From DMER64 sp041652255 (GTDB taxonomy: Bacteria; Bacteroidota; Bacteroidia; Bacteroidales; UBA932): a DNA stretch of 25,773 nucleotides. The notes beneath the pieces were generated by a model. That model did no database searches and was not told where the DNA came from. It saw only the letters and a program-made list of their open reading frames with translations. The stretch is taken from the NCBI GenBank assembly GCA_041652255.1, contig JBAZHT010000022.1, positions 1 to 25,773 of the forward strand, written 5' to 3'. Below are positions 1 to 7,592 of the stretch, in pieces. Both the position numbers and the translations under genes were made by a program. Position 1 is the first letter of the stretch; each line of letters starts with the position of its first letter.

Positions 1-2747
1 CCATCTCTTTGGCGGGCCTGCATATAATCTGCGAAAGGAATGACCTGAAGCCGTTTGATGTATATGATATCGGGAATGGAGGGATCTCCTATCCAAACAG
101 GAACGGCATAATCTAAAGAGGCAGAAAGCGTTTTTGGGGCCAGGATACGGTCATCAATACCACGCGGAGCCGCCATGAAAGTTCCCAGGTAGAAGAAACG
201 GTCTTTGTCCTGTTGTTCCTGCCAGCCCAGGCTCCATTTGAGTGCCTGGTTCCTCAGGATGCCTGGTAGGTAGCCGTAAGCTTGCATATACAGGATATTT
301 GTAAAGAGAGCTGCAGATCCCGGGGCAAAGGAAGTTTGTATGTTCAAGCCGAATCCAAGGCGGGGAAAAATGTCCCTGGGTGCACGGTTTATCATCTGGT
401 AATACTGTATACCGGCCTGGAACATTTGGTTAACAACTGTTTTGTTTTCCACGGGATGCCTGTATGTATTGTTGGATATACTGTACCTGACCTGGGGCAC
501 AAGCCCGCGTTGCCATCCGTGACTGTTGAAAGTAAAAGGAATGTAAGAACGCAGGGAAAATTCAAGGCTGGGAGTGTCCAGTGTGTCTCTTGCCCATGTG
601 TACTGTTCGTTTTCCTGTAAAGTAAAGGTGTGGGTATGGGACCTGTCGTTTACATCTGCCCGGAATGTAAATACGGGTAGCAATCCCGAATAATTGACCT
701 GAAGGTGCCCGGCATGAAAACCTTGATGATAAGAATACCCCAGGGTGGATACAAGTGTTCCCAGGGTGTTTTGTGACATTACAGTAACACCCGGTGCCAC
801 AGACCGGTAGTATTCCTGAAAGGTGAAATTTTCCAGTTCGTCATAATTGAAATAAAAAGGCATCCAGGAGTGGATCCTGAAGGCATTTAACAGTTTGCTG
901 TACTTCCTGACCGGGTATGAAATGTTTTCGGGAACCCTTAACGTGTCTATGTTAAAAGTGGATCGTTGGGAAAGAATAAAAGGATCCGGCTGGTCCCGTG
1001 AAAAATTCACAGGCGCGTTTACCAGGCTGTCCGGATGCAAACGTGTCAATTGATATCCCCGGGAAGTATAGTTGGTATAATACAGGAATGTACCTGAGGG
1101 TGTATCGGCCGGTAACGGATCAAAAGCGCCAAAACGTGCCCTTGTTAATTGCAGTATATCAGTCCCGTCTTCATTCATACTGTAAATGTTGTCCGTATTG
1201 TAGAACCGGTCGCTTTTAAAGTAGATTCTCCCCGCACCGTATTGCAAACCTCCCAAAGAATGAAAGGCAGGAGGCAGGATAATGGTCAGACGGCCGGATT
1301 CCCGGTCCATTTTGTAGATCCCTGTACCGTTTTCTCCCGTTATCATTACAATTAATGTGTCCTTGTTGAACCATGCGATTTCGGTAATTTGCTCACCGCC
1401 CGGTATATCAAACCCTTCCAGAAAATCCCCGGTCATGGCGTTCAACAGGTGCAATTGTGAGCCCCCATGCGGCTTATAGAAGGCAACAGCAAGGAGTTTG
1501 TTCTCCGGGCCCGGTGCCGGATTGAAGTAACGCGTTTTGTATGTAAGCTGTTGGCGGCGTCCCGTAACCGCGTTGTACTTCATGATAACGGAATAATTTT
1601 CATGAGCCCAACGGTAACCGCTTACCGTTTCACTCCAATACAGGTAGGGACCGCAAGCATTCAGCGATCCGTTGATATTCCCTGTCAGACAAACGGTCTC
1701 TTCTTTTTTTGGGTTTTGCCTGTCAAAGCGTATAAGTCTTGATGTTATTGCCAAAGAAGATTTAACGGCATAAAGGCGTTCGCTCCCGTCTTCATGCATT
1801 ACCAGTGCAGGCGAAGCATAACGGACGTAATCCTTTATGTTACGGTTCAGCTGTGTTCCCGCGTCCCCCGGATCCTTGATTCCTGCCTCCTGTTGCCAGA
1901 TTGTTTTGTAATGCGCCACTGCGGGGTCCCATAATTTTACGGCGTAGGCCCCGTAATTCTTTTTGAAGGTAGTCCCGTATATGAAGGGCCAATAGGGATA
2001 TTTTGTAATATCCGTAAAAATGCGGCTGAGCGCTTCCTCTGCCGAATTCAACGTGGCAACGGATAATTTCATATATCCCAGGGTGTAATGATCGGGCGTA
2101 TAATGACGGAAGGATCCGTACCTCCATTTATCGTAAGAAAAGGACGTGTTTTCTGTTAAATAGGCTTTGTAAGGCATCAAAAAAGAGGCTTCCCTGCCGC
2201 GTCCGGCTGCAGACAACAACGTTTCGGTAATCACCGCATCTCCTTCCAGAAGCCACCTGGGAAAATACAACCCCACGGACACGCCTTCCGATTGCTGTCC
2301 GAACAACCACCTGAAACCACGAAAAAAATGTTCACCGGCCCGTTGCATTTGTGCCACATGCCTGGTTTCATGAACAACCAATTGCTTTTCCCAGTTGTGC
2401 ATGGACCCGGAAGGAGGCGGCGTGGTGATCAATTCCATTCTTTTGGGAGCCCATACTACCATCCCGTTGCTGTTCAGGTTGTATGGATGCAGAACCACGG
2501 GTATTGAAGGGGCAGCGGCCTGTAATGAACTCATGACATGTGGACCGGCCTGTTCCAGCAACCAGGCATAGCGAAAAGCCAGGGAATCCGTTCCCCGGGG
2601 GTATATGATGTTAAAAGGTCCGGCTTGTAACTGATTCCATTTCAACCGGGCAGGATCTTCTCCGGTTTTGTAATACTGGGCGTGTGCCGGGAAGTACATT
2701 CCCAGAAAAACGCAACCGGATACAAAACATGCAATCAGTTTATTCAT
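1..2747 (-). CDS. Secreted gluzincin-like metalloprotease / TolB-like propeller / outer-membrane barrel protein (3' end outside window)
   Basis: An uninterrupted reading frame of 915 codons runs from ATG at 2747 off the left edge, so the C-terminus is missing. Residues 1-23 form a signal peptide ending in AHA before Gln. Next comes a gluzincin-like signature: HETRH at 126-130 (HExxH), with the expected third zinc ligand E168 in RWLLEGDAV, as in peptidase-MA-type proteins (W-L-x-E-G-x-A). Roughly residues 250-600 show beta-propeller blades of the TolB/WD40-like type, for example IYSMNEDGTDILQLT near 520-535. From about 620 to the edge, alternating hydrophobic/aromatic strands resemble an outer-membrane beta-barrel. 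The likely location is the outer membrane with the protease domain in the periplasm or outside. Known of the families: HExxH plus a downstream Glu binds zinc. Inferred: an active peptidase. The start lies 9 bases after a tRNA gene, so expression may depend on the tRNA promoter. The exact family name is uncertain. Confidence 0.82.
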   Translation of the reverse strand, partial: MNKLIACFVSGCVFLGMYFPAHAQYYKTGEDPARLKWNQLQAGPFNIIYPRGTDSLAFRYAWLLEQAGPHVMSSLQAAAPSIPVVLHPYNLNSNGMVVWAPKRMELITTPPPSGSMHNWEKQLVVHETRHVAQMQRAGEHFFRGFRWLFGQQSEGVSVGLYFPRWLLEGDAVITETLLSAAGRGREASFLMPYKAYLTENTSFSYDKWRYGSFRHYTPDHYTLGYMKLSVATLNSAEEALSRIFTDITKYPYWPFIYGTTFKKNYGAYAVKLWDPAVAHYKTIWQQEAGIKDPGDAGTQLNRNIKDYVRYASPALVMHEDGSERLYAVKSSLAITSRLIRFDRQNPKKEETVCLTGNINGSLNACGPYLYWSETVSGYRWAHENYSVIMKYNAVTGRRQQLTYKTRYFNPAPGPENKLLAVAFYKPHGGSQLHLLNAMTGDFLEGFDIPGGEQITEIAWFNKDTLIVMITGENGTGIYKMDRESGRLTIILPPAFHSLGGLQYGAGRIYFKSDRFYNTDNIYSMNEDGTDILQLTRARFGAFDPLPADTPSGTFLYYTNYTSRGYQLTRLHPDSLVNAPVNFSRDQPDPFILSQRSTFNIDTLRVPENISYPVRKYSKLLNAFRIHSWMPFYFNYDELENFTFQEYYRSVAPGVTVMSQNTLGTLVSTLGYSYHQGFHAGHLQVNYSGLLPVFTFRADVNDRSHTHTFTLQENEQYTWARDTLDTPSLEFSLRSYIPFTFNSHGWQRGLVPQVRYSISNNTYRHPVENKTVVNQMFQAGIQYYQMINRAPRDIFPRLGFGLNIQTSFAPGSAALFTNILYMQAYGYLPGILRNQALKWSLGWQEQQDKDRFFYLGTFMAAPRGIDDRILAPKTLSASLDYAVPVWIGDPSIPDIIYIKRLQVIPFADYMQARQRD

Positions 2748-2756
2748 CTGGTGAAG

Positions 2757-2827
2757 TTGAGCTACCAGGACTCGAACCCGGACCGACAGAGCCAGAATCT
2801 GTAGTGCTACCATTACACCATAGCTCA
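2757..2827 (-). tRNA. trnQ: tRNA-Gln (anticodon CTG)
   Basis: The transcript folds as a cloverleaf. The acceptor stem TGAGCTA pairs with TAGCTCA, with discriminator A. The anticodon stem ACAGA/TCTGT closes the loop TTCTGGC, putting CTG at positions 34-36 (plus-strand 2793-2795). The T-arm CCGGG-TTCGAGT-CCTGG contains one G-U pair. No CCA is encoded. It is 65/70 identical to the neighbouring tRNA-Gln(TTG), so the two arose by duplication. It reads CAG codons. The next start codon lies 9 bases downstream, with no terminator seen between. Confidence 0.95.
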
Positions 2828-2834
2828 TCCTTTG

Positions 2835-2905
2835 TTGAGCTACCAGGATTCGAACCTGGACAGACAGAACCAAAATCTGTAGTGCTACCATTACACCATA
2901 GCTCA
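2835..2905 (-). tRNA. trnQ: tRNA-Gln (anticodon TTG)
   Basis: The cloverleaf has acceptor TGAGCTA/TAGCTCA, discriminator A, anticodon stem ACAGA/TCTGT and loop TTTTGGT, giving anticodon TTG (plus-strand 2871-2873). The T-arm CCAGG-TTCGAAT-CCTGG is perfectly paired. No CCA is encoded. It reads CAA, and CAG by wobble. It is the promoter-proximal member of the pair; the CTG isoacceptor follows after 7 bases. Confidence 0.96.
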
Positions 2906-2916
2906 ATCGGAGGGTG

Positions 2917-2947
2917 CAAAGATATAACATTAGCGTTTCCCGGCAAA
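2917..2947 (-). promoter_or_regulatory. Consensus Bacteroidota promoter of the tRNA-Gln pair
   Basis: On the minus strand, TTTG (2947-2944) is followed after exactly 19 bases by TATCTTTG (2924-2917). This matches the -33 TTTG / 19-21 bases / -7 TAnnTTTG consensus of the Bacteroidota primary sigma factor. The mature tRNA begins 11 bases after the -7 element. The -33 box lies inside the last codons of tadA, so the tRNAs have their own promoter even though tadA ends close upstream. Confidence 0.86.
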
Positions 2948-3373
2948 AAAATCTTTCATTAATTGTCCCGCCGGTTCAGAGAGCAAACCCGCTGATACTT
3001 CTGTTTTTGGGTGAAGAATATTGTTTGAAAAAACCGTATATCCCTTTTTGGGATCGGTCGCCGCATAAACCAAACGGCCCAGTTGAGCCCATGCACAGGC
3101 ACCTGCACACATCACACACGGTTCCAGTGTTACATACAGGGTGCATTCATCCAGGTATTTACCACCCAGAAAACTGCATGCGGCTGTTATTGCCTGCATT
3201 TCAGCATGAGCTGTGGGGTCGTTTAAAGTTTCCGTAAGGTTGTGTGCCCTGGCAATGATTTTTCCCCGGCATACAATAACAGCCCCAACGGGGATCTCGT
3301 CTTTTGAGTAAGCCGTACGGGCCTCTTCCAGGGCCTTTTCCATGAAAAATTTATCGTGTGAAAGATCTTCCAA
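2930..3373 (-). CDS. tadA: tRNA-specific adenosine deaminase TadA
   Basis: TadA deaminates A34 to inosine in tRNA-Arg(ACG) in the cytoplasm, allowing one tRNA to read CGU/CGC/CGA. The 147-residue protein has the cytidine/deoxycytidylate deaminase zinc site: HAE at 56-58 (catalytic E58) and PCVMC at 85-89 (Cys86, Cys89). Length is normal. The start is probably TTG at 3373. It gives the N-terminus (FM-x-KAL-x-EA about ten residues in) expected of Bacteroidota TadA, and a stop lies four codons upstream in this frame. The alternative is ATG at 3343, which would remove conserved N-terminal residues. With the TTG start, tadA overlaps the end of the upstream acyltransferase by 23 bases, so the two are probably co-transcribed and perhaps translationally coupled. 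Confidence 0.93.
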   Translation of the reverse strand: MEDLSHDKFFMEKALEEARTAYSKDEIPVGAVIVCRGKIIARAHNLTETLNDPTAHAEMQAITAACSFLGGKYLDECTLYVTLEPCVMCAGACAWAQLGRLVYAATDPKKGYTVFSNNILHPKTEVSAGLLSEPAGQLMKDFFAGKR

Positions 3374-5135
3374 AGCGTTTTTCGATTACCGAAGGATCTG
3401 AAATATCCTTGGTTACCATCAACAATTCTTCCTTGGAAACTTCCTCTACATCACAGACCATAAATCCATCCAGGGAATCGTTGAATTCCTTGTCAATATT
3501 GAATACAACCACTTTTGCATTTAGTTTCAGATACCGTTTGACAAGCGAGGGAAGCCGGTATTGCCGGTTGCTCATACGCATCAGCAAACGGTCCAGTTGT
3601 TCAGGTGTCTGCACATCACGGAGTAACACGTCCGGATTGACCAACCCGAAGTCCGGGGTAAACGGGCACCGGGGATGTACACAGTCATGGTAATCCGGTG
3701 TGGTGTGGTGTTCCATGATATATTTTTGTATCAGTGATTGATACAATTTAGGATACCAGGAAGATATGCTGACCGGTCCTATAAAATAACGGTATTCTTC
3801 GTTGCGTAACATAATGTGGAAAAGTCCCTTGAACAGCAACATCATGGGGATGGTCTCGTACCGGTATTCATGACTGATAAAAGCCCTGCCCAGTTCAAGA
3901 CTCTGCCGAAACACCGGTTCAAATTTTTCGTCAAACTGAAAAAGCGTGCTGTTGTAAAAACCAGCAGGTCCGAATCGTTTCATTAACTCGGCTCCCATTC
4001 CTATGCGGTAGGCTCCCACGATCGTTTTTTTCTCAGTATCCCACAAGATCAAATGGTGGTAATTGCGGTCATAAGGATCCAGATCCAGCGGCTGATACGT
4101 ACCTTCTCCCACAGACCGGAACGCTTCTTCCCGTTTGCGTCCGATCTCGTACATCAGGTTTGGGATGAAAGAATAGGGAGCGAAATAGGCAGCAAAATTA
4201 TTGATCCTGAATAAACAATTGCGGGAGGGCAATTGCTCTATCTCCCTTACAGCCAGTTCGTTTTGTTTGGCAACAGCAATGGGGGCAGCATGCTCCAGGT
4301 CTTTGTACTTATCTTCTTTTTCGATGTTTGCCGCCATGGCATATGTGCGGGCACGCAGGTAATCTCCCAGTTCTTTATAATCTGTATACCGTTGCTGTTC
4401 GGCTACGCTTACGGGAGCTCCAATGCGTATGGAAATGCGTTGTCCCTTTTTGTTCAGTACTTCTGCCGGTAAACTGGCGGTTTGCAGCATGGGGTGGATT
4501 TTTGCCCGGCGCATGAACTTGGCCGAGTTATGGCCTTCAAAATAAATGGGAACAACCTGTACGCCGGCATTTTGTATGAATTTAACTATGGGTGTGTGCC
4601 AGGGAAGGTCTTCCACCAGTCCGGACGGGCCCAGATGAGATACTTCACCGGCAGGGAAAAGCCCCAGAGGCCTCCCTTTTTGAAGGCATTCTTTGGCAAG
4701 GCGGATTCCCTTTATACTTGAGTGTGAAGATACGTTCTTGTCAAAAGCGTTAACGGGTAAAAAGAAATTTTGCAAAGGTTTTATGCGGGATAACAGAAAA
4801 TTGGCGATAACTTTTAGATCGGGTCTTTCTTCAGATACAAGATGCATCAGGATGATCCCGTCCAATCCCCCGTATGCATGGTTGGATACCGTAATAAAAG
4901 GGCCCTCTTTGGGAAGGTTGGCCAGATCAGTAGCGGGGATATCATACGTTATACGCATTTCGGCCAGAAAAGCCTCCAGGCATTCACGTCCCTGAAAATC
5001 TGCCACCTTGTCATAAAGCCTGTTGATCTTGTCAAGCTTCATCAATTTCATCAGGGCCGGTGCCAGAAAGAACCCTACCACCGATTTTTCCCCGAAGACC
5101 TGCCGCAGATCTTTGGTTTCTATTAGTTTTTTCAT
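3351..5135 (-). CDS. Two-domain acyltransferase (PlsC-like + GNAT/OlsB-like), probable aminolipid synthase
   Basis: The 594-residue protein joins two acyltransferase domains. Residues about 75-250 are a lysophospholipid (PlsC/LPLAT) domain with SNHAYGGLD (His86, Asp92, the catalytic pair in its HX5D variant) and FPAGEVS at 160-166 in place of the usual FPEG motif. Residues about 305-480 are a hemolysin/OlsB-type GNAT domain, including ELGR at 414-417. This order matches OlsF, the bifunctional ornithine-lipid synthase described in Serratia and Flavobacterium, where the GNAT half N-acylates the amino acid and the PlsC half O-acylates the hydroxy fatty acid. Bacteroides instead makes glycine lipids with two separate proteins, GlsA and GlsB. 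Glycine or ornithine as substrate cannot be decided here. ATG at 5135 was chosen because the protein resembles its family from there and a longer version would run into uvrC. tadA follows with a 23-base overlap. Confidence 0.85.
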   Translation of the reverse strand: MKKLIETKDLRQVFGEKSVVGFFLAPALMKLMKLDKINRLYDKVADFQGRECLEAFLAEMRITYDIPATDLANLPKEGPFITVSNHAYGGLDGIILMHLVSEERPDLKVIANFLLSRIKPLQNFFLPVNAFDKNVSSHSSIKGIRLAKECLQKGRPLGLFPAGEVSHLGPSGLVEDLPWHTPIVKFIQNAGVQVVPIYFEGHNSAKFMRRAKIHPMLQTASLPAEVLNKKGQRISIRIGAPVSVAEQQRYTDYKELGDYLRARTYAMAANIEKEDKYKDLEHAAPIAVAKQNELAVREIEQLPSRNCLFRINNFAAYFAPYSFIPNLMYEIGRKREEAFRSVGEGTYQPLDLDPYDRNYHHLILWDTEKKTIVGAYRIGMGAELMKRFGPAGFYNSTLFQFDEKFEPVFRQSLELGRAFISHEYRYETIPMMLLFKGLFHIMLRNEEYRYFIGPVSISSWYPKLYQSLIQKYIMEHHTTPDYHDCVHPRCPFTPDFGLVNPDVLLRDVQTPEQLDRLLMRMSNRQYRLPSLVKRYLKLNAKVVVFNIDKEFNDSLDGFMVCDVEEVSKEELLMVTKDISDPSVIEKRFGRSFTR

Positions 5136-5146
5136 AAATGGTTTGG

Positions 5147-5154
5147 CAAATATA
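5147..5154 (-). promoter_or_regulatory. Putative -7 element of the acyltransferase gene
   Basis: TATATTTG on the minus strand matches TAnnTTTG and ends 11 bases before the ATG at 5135. No TTTG lies 19-21 bases further upstream. It sits in the 36-base divergent gap shared with uvrC. Confidence 0.5.
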
Positions 5155-5156
5155 TG

Positions 5157-5164
5157 TATTTTTA
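5157..5164 (+). promoter_or_regulatory. Weak candidate -7 element of uvrC
   Basis: TATTTTTA matches TAnnTTTG except for the last base and ends 7 bases before the chosen uvrC start at 5172. No good -33 box is visible, so this call is weak. Confidence 0.3.
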
Positions 5165-5171
5165 CAATGTT

Positions 5172-6995
5172 ATGGCTCATATAAAGGACCAATTGACCCT
5201 GTTGCCCCATCAAAATGGAGTGTACCGTTTTCTGAACAAAGACGGAACGGTTATATATGTAGGCAAAGCCAAAGACCTGAAAAAAAGGGTTTCGCAATAT
5301 TTCTCACAGGGAAAAAAATTGTCCGTCAAGACCCAGCGCATGGTCAGCCGTGCCTGTTCCCTGGAATATACGGTAGTAGAAACCGAAAGTGATGCCCTTC
5401 TGCTGGAAAACAACCTGATCAAGACCTTGCAACCCCGATACAATATCCTGCTTAAGGACGACAAGACATTCCCCTGGATCTGTGTAAAAAACGAACCTTT
5501 TCCCAGGATCATGCAAACCCGGAAGGTAGTCAGGGACAAGTCCTTCTATTTTGGCCCGTATACTAGCACTTATTATTGCAGGCAGCTCCTGCAGCTTATT
5601 CACACTTTGTATCCTTTACGCACTTGTTCCCTGGTACTTACACCAAAGGCAATCGCTGCCGGACGCTACCGCAAATGCCTGCAATTCCACATAGGCCGTT
5701 GTAAAGCTCCCTGCGTGGGAAGAGAAACAGAGGAAGACTATGGGCATTACATCCGGGATGCAATAAAAATTCTGAAGGGAAACGTTACTTCTGTCAGGAA
5801 TTTACTTGAAGAGCAAATGAAAGATGCCGTAGCGACCCTGAATTTTGAACAAGCCCAAAAATACAAAGAACAATGGGAGGCCCTGACACGTTATCAGAAC
5901 AAATCGGTAATAGTCAGCCCCCGCATATCCAATGTAGATGTTTTCAGCCTGTTGGCAGATTATGAATCTTCCATGGCATTCGGCAATTTCATGCGGGTTT
6001 CCGAAGGGGCCGTTGTCCAGTCCCGGAATGTCAAATACAAATTGCAAATTGAAGAACCCCGGGAAACGCTCCTGAGCCTTTTTCTTGCCGAGATGAAAGA
6101 ACAGACCGGTATGCTTTCACGTGAGATCCTGGCACCTTTCCTTCCCGAGGCAGTTCCCGGCAATTACGATGTACATATCCCCCTGAAAGGAGATAAGAAA
6201 AAACTTGTCACGTTGAGTCTTCGCAATGCCGAAAATTATAAAACAGAGCAGGTACGTCTCCTGGATGTCCGGGAAAAAGGGAGGGGCCGCGATGTAAAAT
6301 CACGGAAAGTGCTGGAAAAACTGCAGCAGGATCTGAACATGACGTCTTTACCGGGCCATATTGAATGTTTTGATAATTCCAACCTGCAGGGAACCCATCC
6401 CGTTGCGGCATGTGTTGTTTTTAAAAACGGTTTTCCCAGTAAAAAAGAATACCGCCATTTTTCCATAAAAACCGTTGAAGGGCCCAATGATTTTGCATCC
6501 ATGACCGAAGTCGTTACCAGGCGATACGGACGTTTGTTGAGGGAAAATGCGCCATTGCCCCAATTGGTGGTCATAGACGGAGGCAAAGGACAATTGTCAG
6601 CTGCTTTTTCGGCCCTGGAAGCGCTTCATCTGATACCCGCTGTCACGGTCGTAGGGCTGGCCAAACGATTGGAAGAAATATACCTGCCTACAGATAAAAC
6701 CCCGTTGTTCCTGGATAAAAATTCAACTTCCCTCAGGCTCATTATGCAGTTGCGCAATGAGGCCCATCGTTTTGGCATTACGTTTCACAGGAAAAAACGG
6801 AGTGCCGGATTTGCCCGTTCGGTCCTTTTGGATGTCCCCGGGATCGGACCCCGTACTATGGAAAAACTATTGGACCGGTTTGGAAGCCTGAAACGCATAG
6901 CCGGGGCTTCACAGGAGGAACTTTCCGGGGTGATCCCGGCAAAAACGGCTGAAAAGCTGAGGGAATACCTGGATAATCAGGGAACCGGGTCGTAA
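5172..6995 (+). CDS. uvrC: Excinuclease ABC subunit UvrC
   Basis: UvrC makes the two incisions on either side of a DNA lesion in nucleotide-excision repair, working with UvrA and UvrB. The 607-residue protein shows all expected parts. The GIY-YIG nuclease is at about 15-95 (GVY at 16-18, IYVG at 28-31, metal-ligand Glu79). A four-Cys cluster (Cys152, 169, 177, 181) has the spacing seen in Fe-S-containing UvrC. The UVR motif that binds UvrB is near 215-250. The RNase H-like endonuclease follows (CFDNSN, then VVIDGGKGQL), and a C-terminal helix-hairpin-helix carries DVPGIGPRTMEKLL. The start at 5172 (MAHIKDQL) fits the family; an ATG six codons upstream is possible but overlaps the promoter region. 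The gene stands alone, diverges from the acyltransferase, and its last 19 bases overlap yidD tail to tail. Confidence 0.97.
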   Translation: MAHIKDQLTLLPHQNGVYRFLNKDGTVIYVGKAKDLKKRVSQYFSQGKKLSVKTQRMVSRACSLEYTVVETESDALLLENNLIKTLQPRYNILLKDDKTFPWICVKNEPFPRIMQTRKVVRDKSFYFGPYTSTYYCRQLLQLIHTLYPLRTCSLVLTPKAIAAGRYRKCLQFHIGRCKAPCVGRETEEDYGHYIRDAIKILKGNVTSVRNLLEEQMKDAVATLNFEQAQKYKEQWEALTRYQNKSVIVSPRISNVDVFSLLADYESSMAFGNFMRVSEGAVVQSRNVKYKLQIEEPRETLLSLFLAEMKEQTGMLSREILAPFLPEAVPGNYDVHIPLKGDKKKLVTLSLRNAENYKTEQVRLLDVREKGRGRDVKSRKVLEKLQQDLNMTSLPGHIECFDNSNLQGTHPVAACVVFKNGFPSKKEYRHFSIKTVEGPNDFASMTEVVTRRYGRLLRENAPLPQLVVIDGGKGQLSAAFSALEALHLIPAVTVVGLAKRLEEIYLPTDKTPLFLDKNSTSLRLIMQLRNEAHRFGITFHRKKRSAGFARSVLLDVPGIGPRTMEKLLDRFGSLKRIAGASQEELSGVIPAKTAEKLREYLDNQGTGS

Positions 6996-7267
6996 CCGCT
7001 GCCCCCCCAGGGATTACATCTTAGAAAACGCCATACAGCCAGATACAATCCTTTCAGGGGACCGTGCTTGCGTAAGGCTCCAAGAGCGTATTGGGAACAA
7101 GTGGGCGTAAACCGGCAGGAAGGAGGGGTAAACGGGGATATGCAGATCTGATAGCATTTAATCAGCAGGACCAGGGGAAAGATCAATCCCCTTTTCAGGT
7201 ATTTGAGCAAAACGCTCCAGAAGTGTCTGCATTTTTGCCTCCAATTTGCGGTAAGGATAGACTTCAT
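6977..7267 (-). CDS. yidD: Membrane protein insertion efficiency factor YidD
   Basis: YidD is a small inner-membrane-associated protein thought to help YidC insert membrane proteins. The conserved core is intact: SPFTPPSCRFTPTCSQYA with its Cys residues, then KHGPLKGLYLA and the C-terminal RCNPWGGSGYDPVP. The ATG at 7267 gives 96 residues and overlaps rnpA by 110 bases. An in-frame TTG at 7210 would give a length closer to typical members and still overlap by 53 bases, so the start is unsettled. It is the last gene of the DUF4271-hemD-lipoprotein-rnpA-yidD unit. The rnpA-yidD order is widespread in bacteria. The 3' end overlaps uvrC by 19 bases on the opposite strand. Confidence 0.93.
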   Translation of the reverse strand: MKSILTANWRQKCRHFWSVLLKYLKRGLIFPLVLLIKCYQICISPFTPPSCRFTPTCSQYALGALRKHGPLKGLYLAVWRFLRCNPWGGSGYDPVP

Positions 7268-7592
7268 AAGGCAAATATAAACATAAAAACAGGAGTCTTA
7301 TTCCTTTGTTTTCCAATGCAGGACCGAGCAATTTCGGATAATTAAGCCGAAAGGCTTCCCGGACACGTCTTTTTACCAGGTTTCTCTTCACGGCCGATCT
7401 AAGATGCTTCTTTGGAACGCTAATTACCAGGCTGCAGGGAGACAATCCGTTTTCTTCCCGTTTAACGATCCGGTAGAACACCCGGAAAGGACCGTTTGAA
7501 AAAGAATTGGCCCCTGCAAAAAGGGAGTCAATTTCTTTCTTTGAAGAAAGGCGCATCTTCTTGGCAAATGAATAAGAAATTCCGTTGTTCAT
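7158..7592 (-). CDS. rnpA: Ribonuclease P protein component
   Basis: RnpA is the protein subunit that helps the RNase P RNA bind precursor tRNAs and cleave their 5' leaders. The 144-residue product carries the basic signature KRNLVKRRVRE at 69-79 (the RNR motif), preceded by SLVISVPKK, and an N-terminal RLSSKKEI-x-x-LF segment. All are typical. The ATG at 7592 shares a base with the TGA of the preceding lipoprotein gene (TGATG), indicating translational coupling. A GTG one codon earlier is possible but unlikely. In many bacteria rnpA follows rpmH; here, as elsewhere in Bacteroidota, it sits downstream of hemD. Confidence 0.96.
   Translation of the reverse strand: MNNGISYSFAKKMRLSSKKEIDSLFAGANSFSNGPFRVFYRIVKREENGLSPCSLVISVPKKHLRSAVKRNLVKRRVREAFRLNYPKLLGPALENKGIRLLFLCLYLPYEVYPYRKLEAKMQTLLERFAQIPEKGIDLSPGPAD

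Noticed and set aside
1840..2310. Short minus-strand frames inside the metalloprotease gene
   Set aside because: They are in a different frame from the uninterrupted 915-codon gene, which has a signal peptide and coherent domains.
5136..5297. N-terminal extension of the acyltransferase to an ATG at 5297
   Set aside because: It overlaps the uvrC coding region on the other strand and contains no family-like sequence; the PlsC-type protein begins at 5135.
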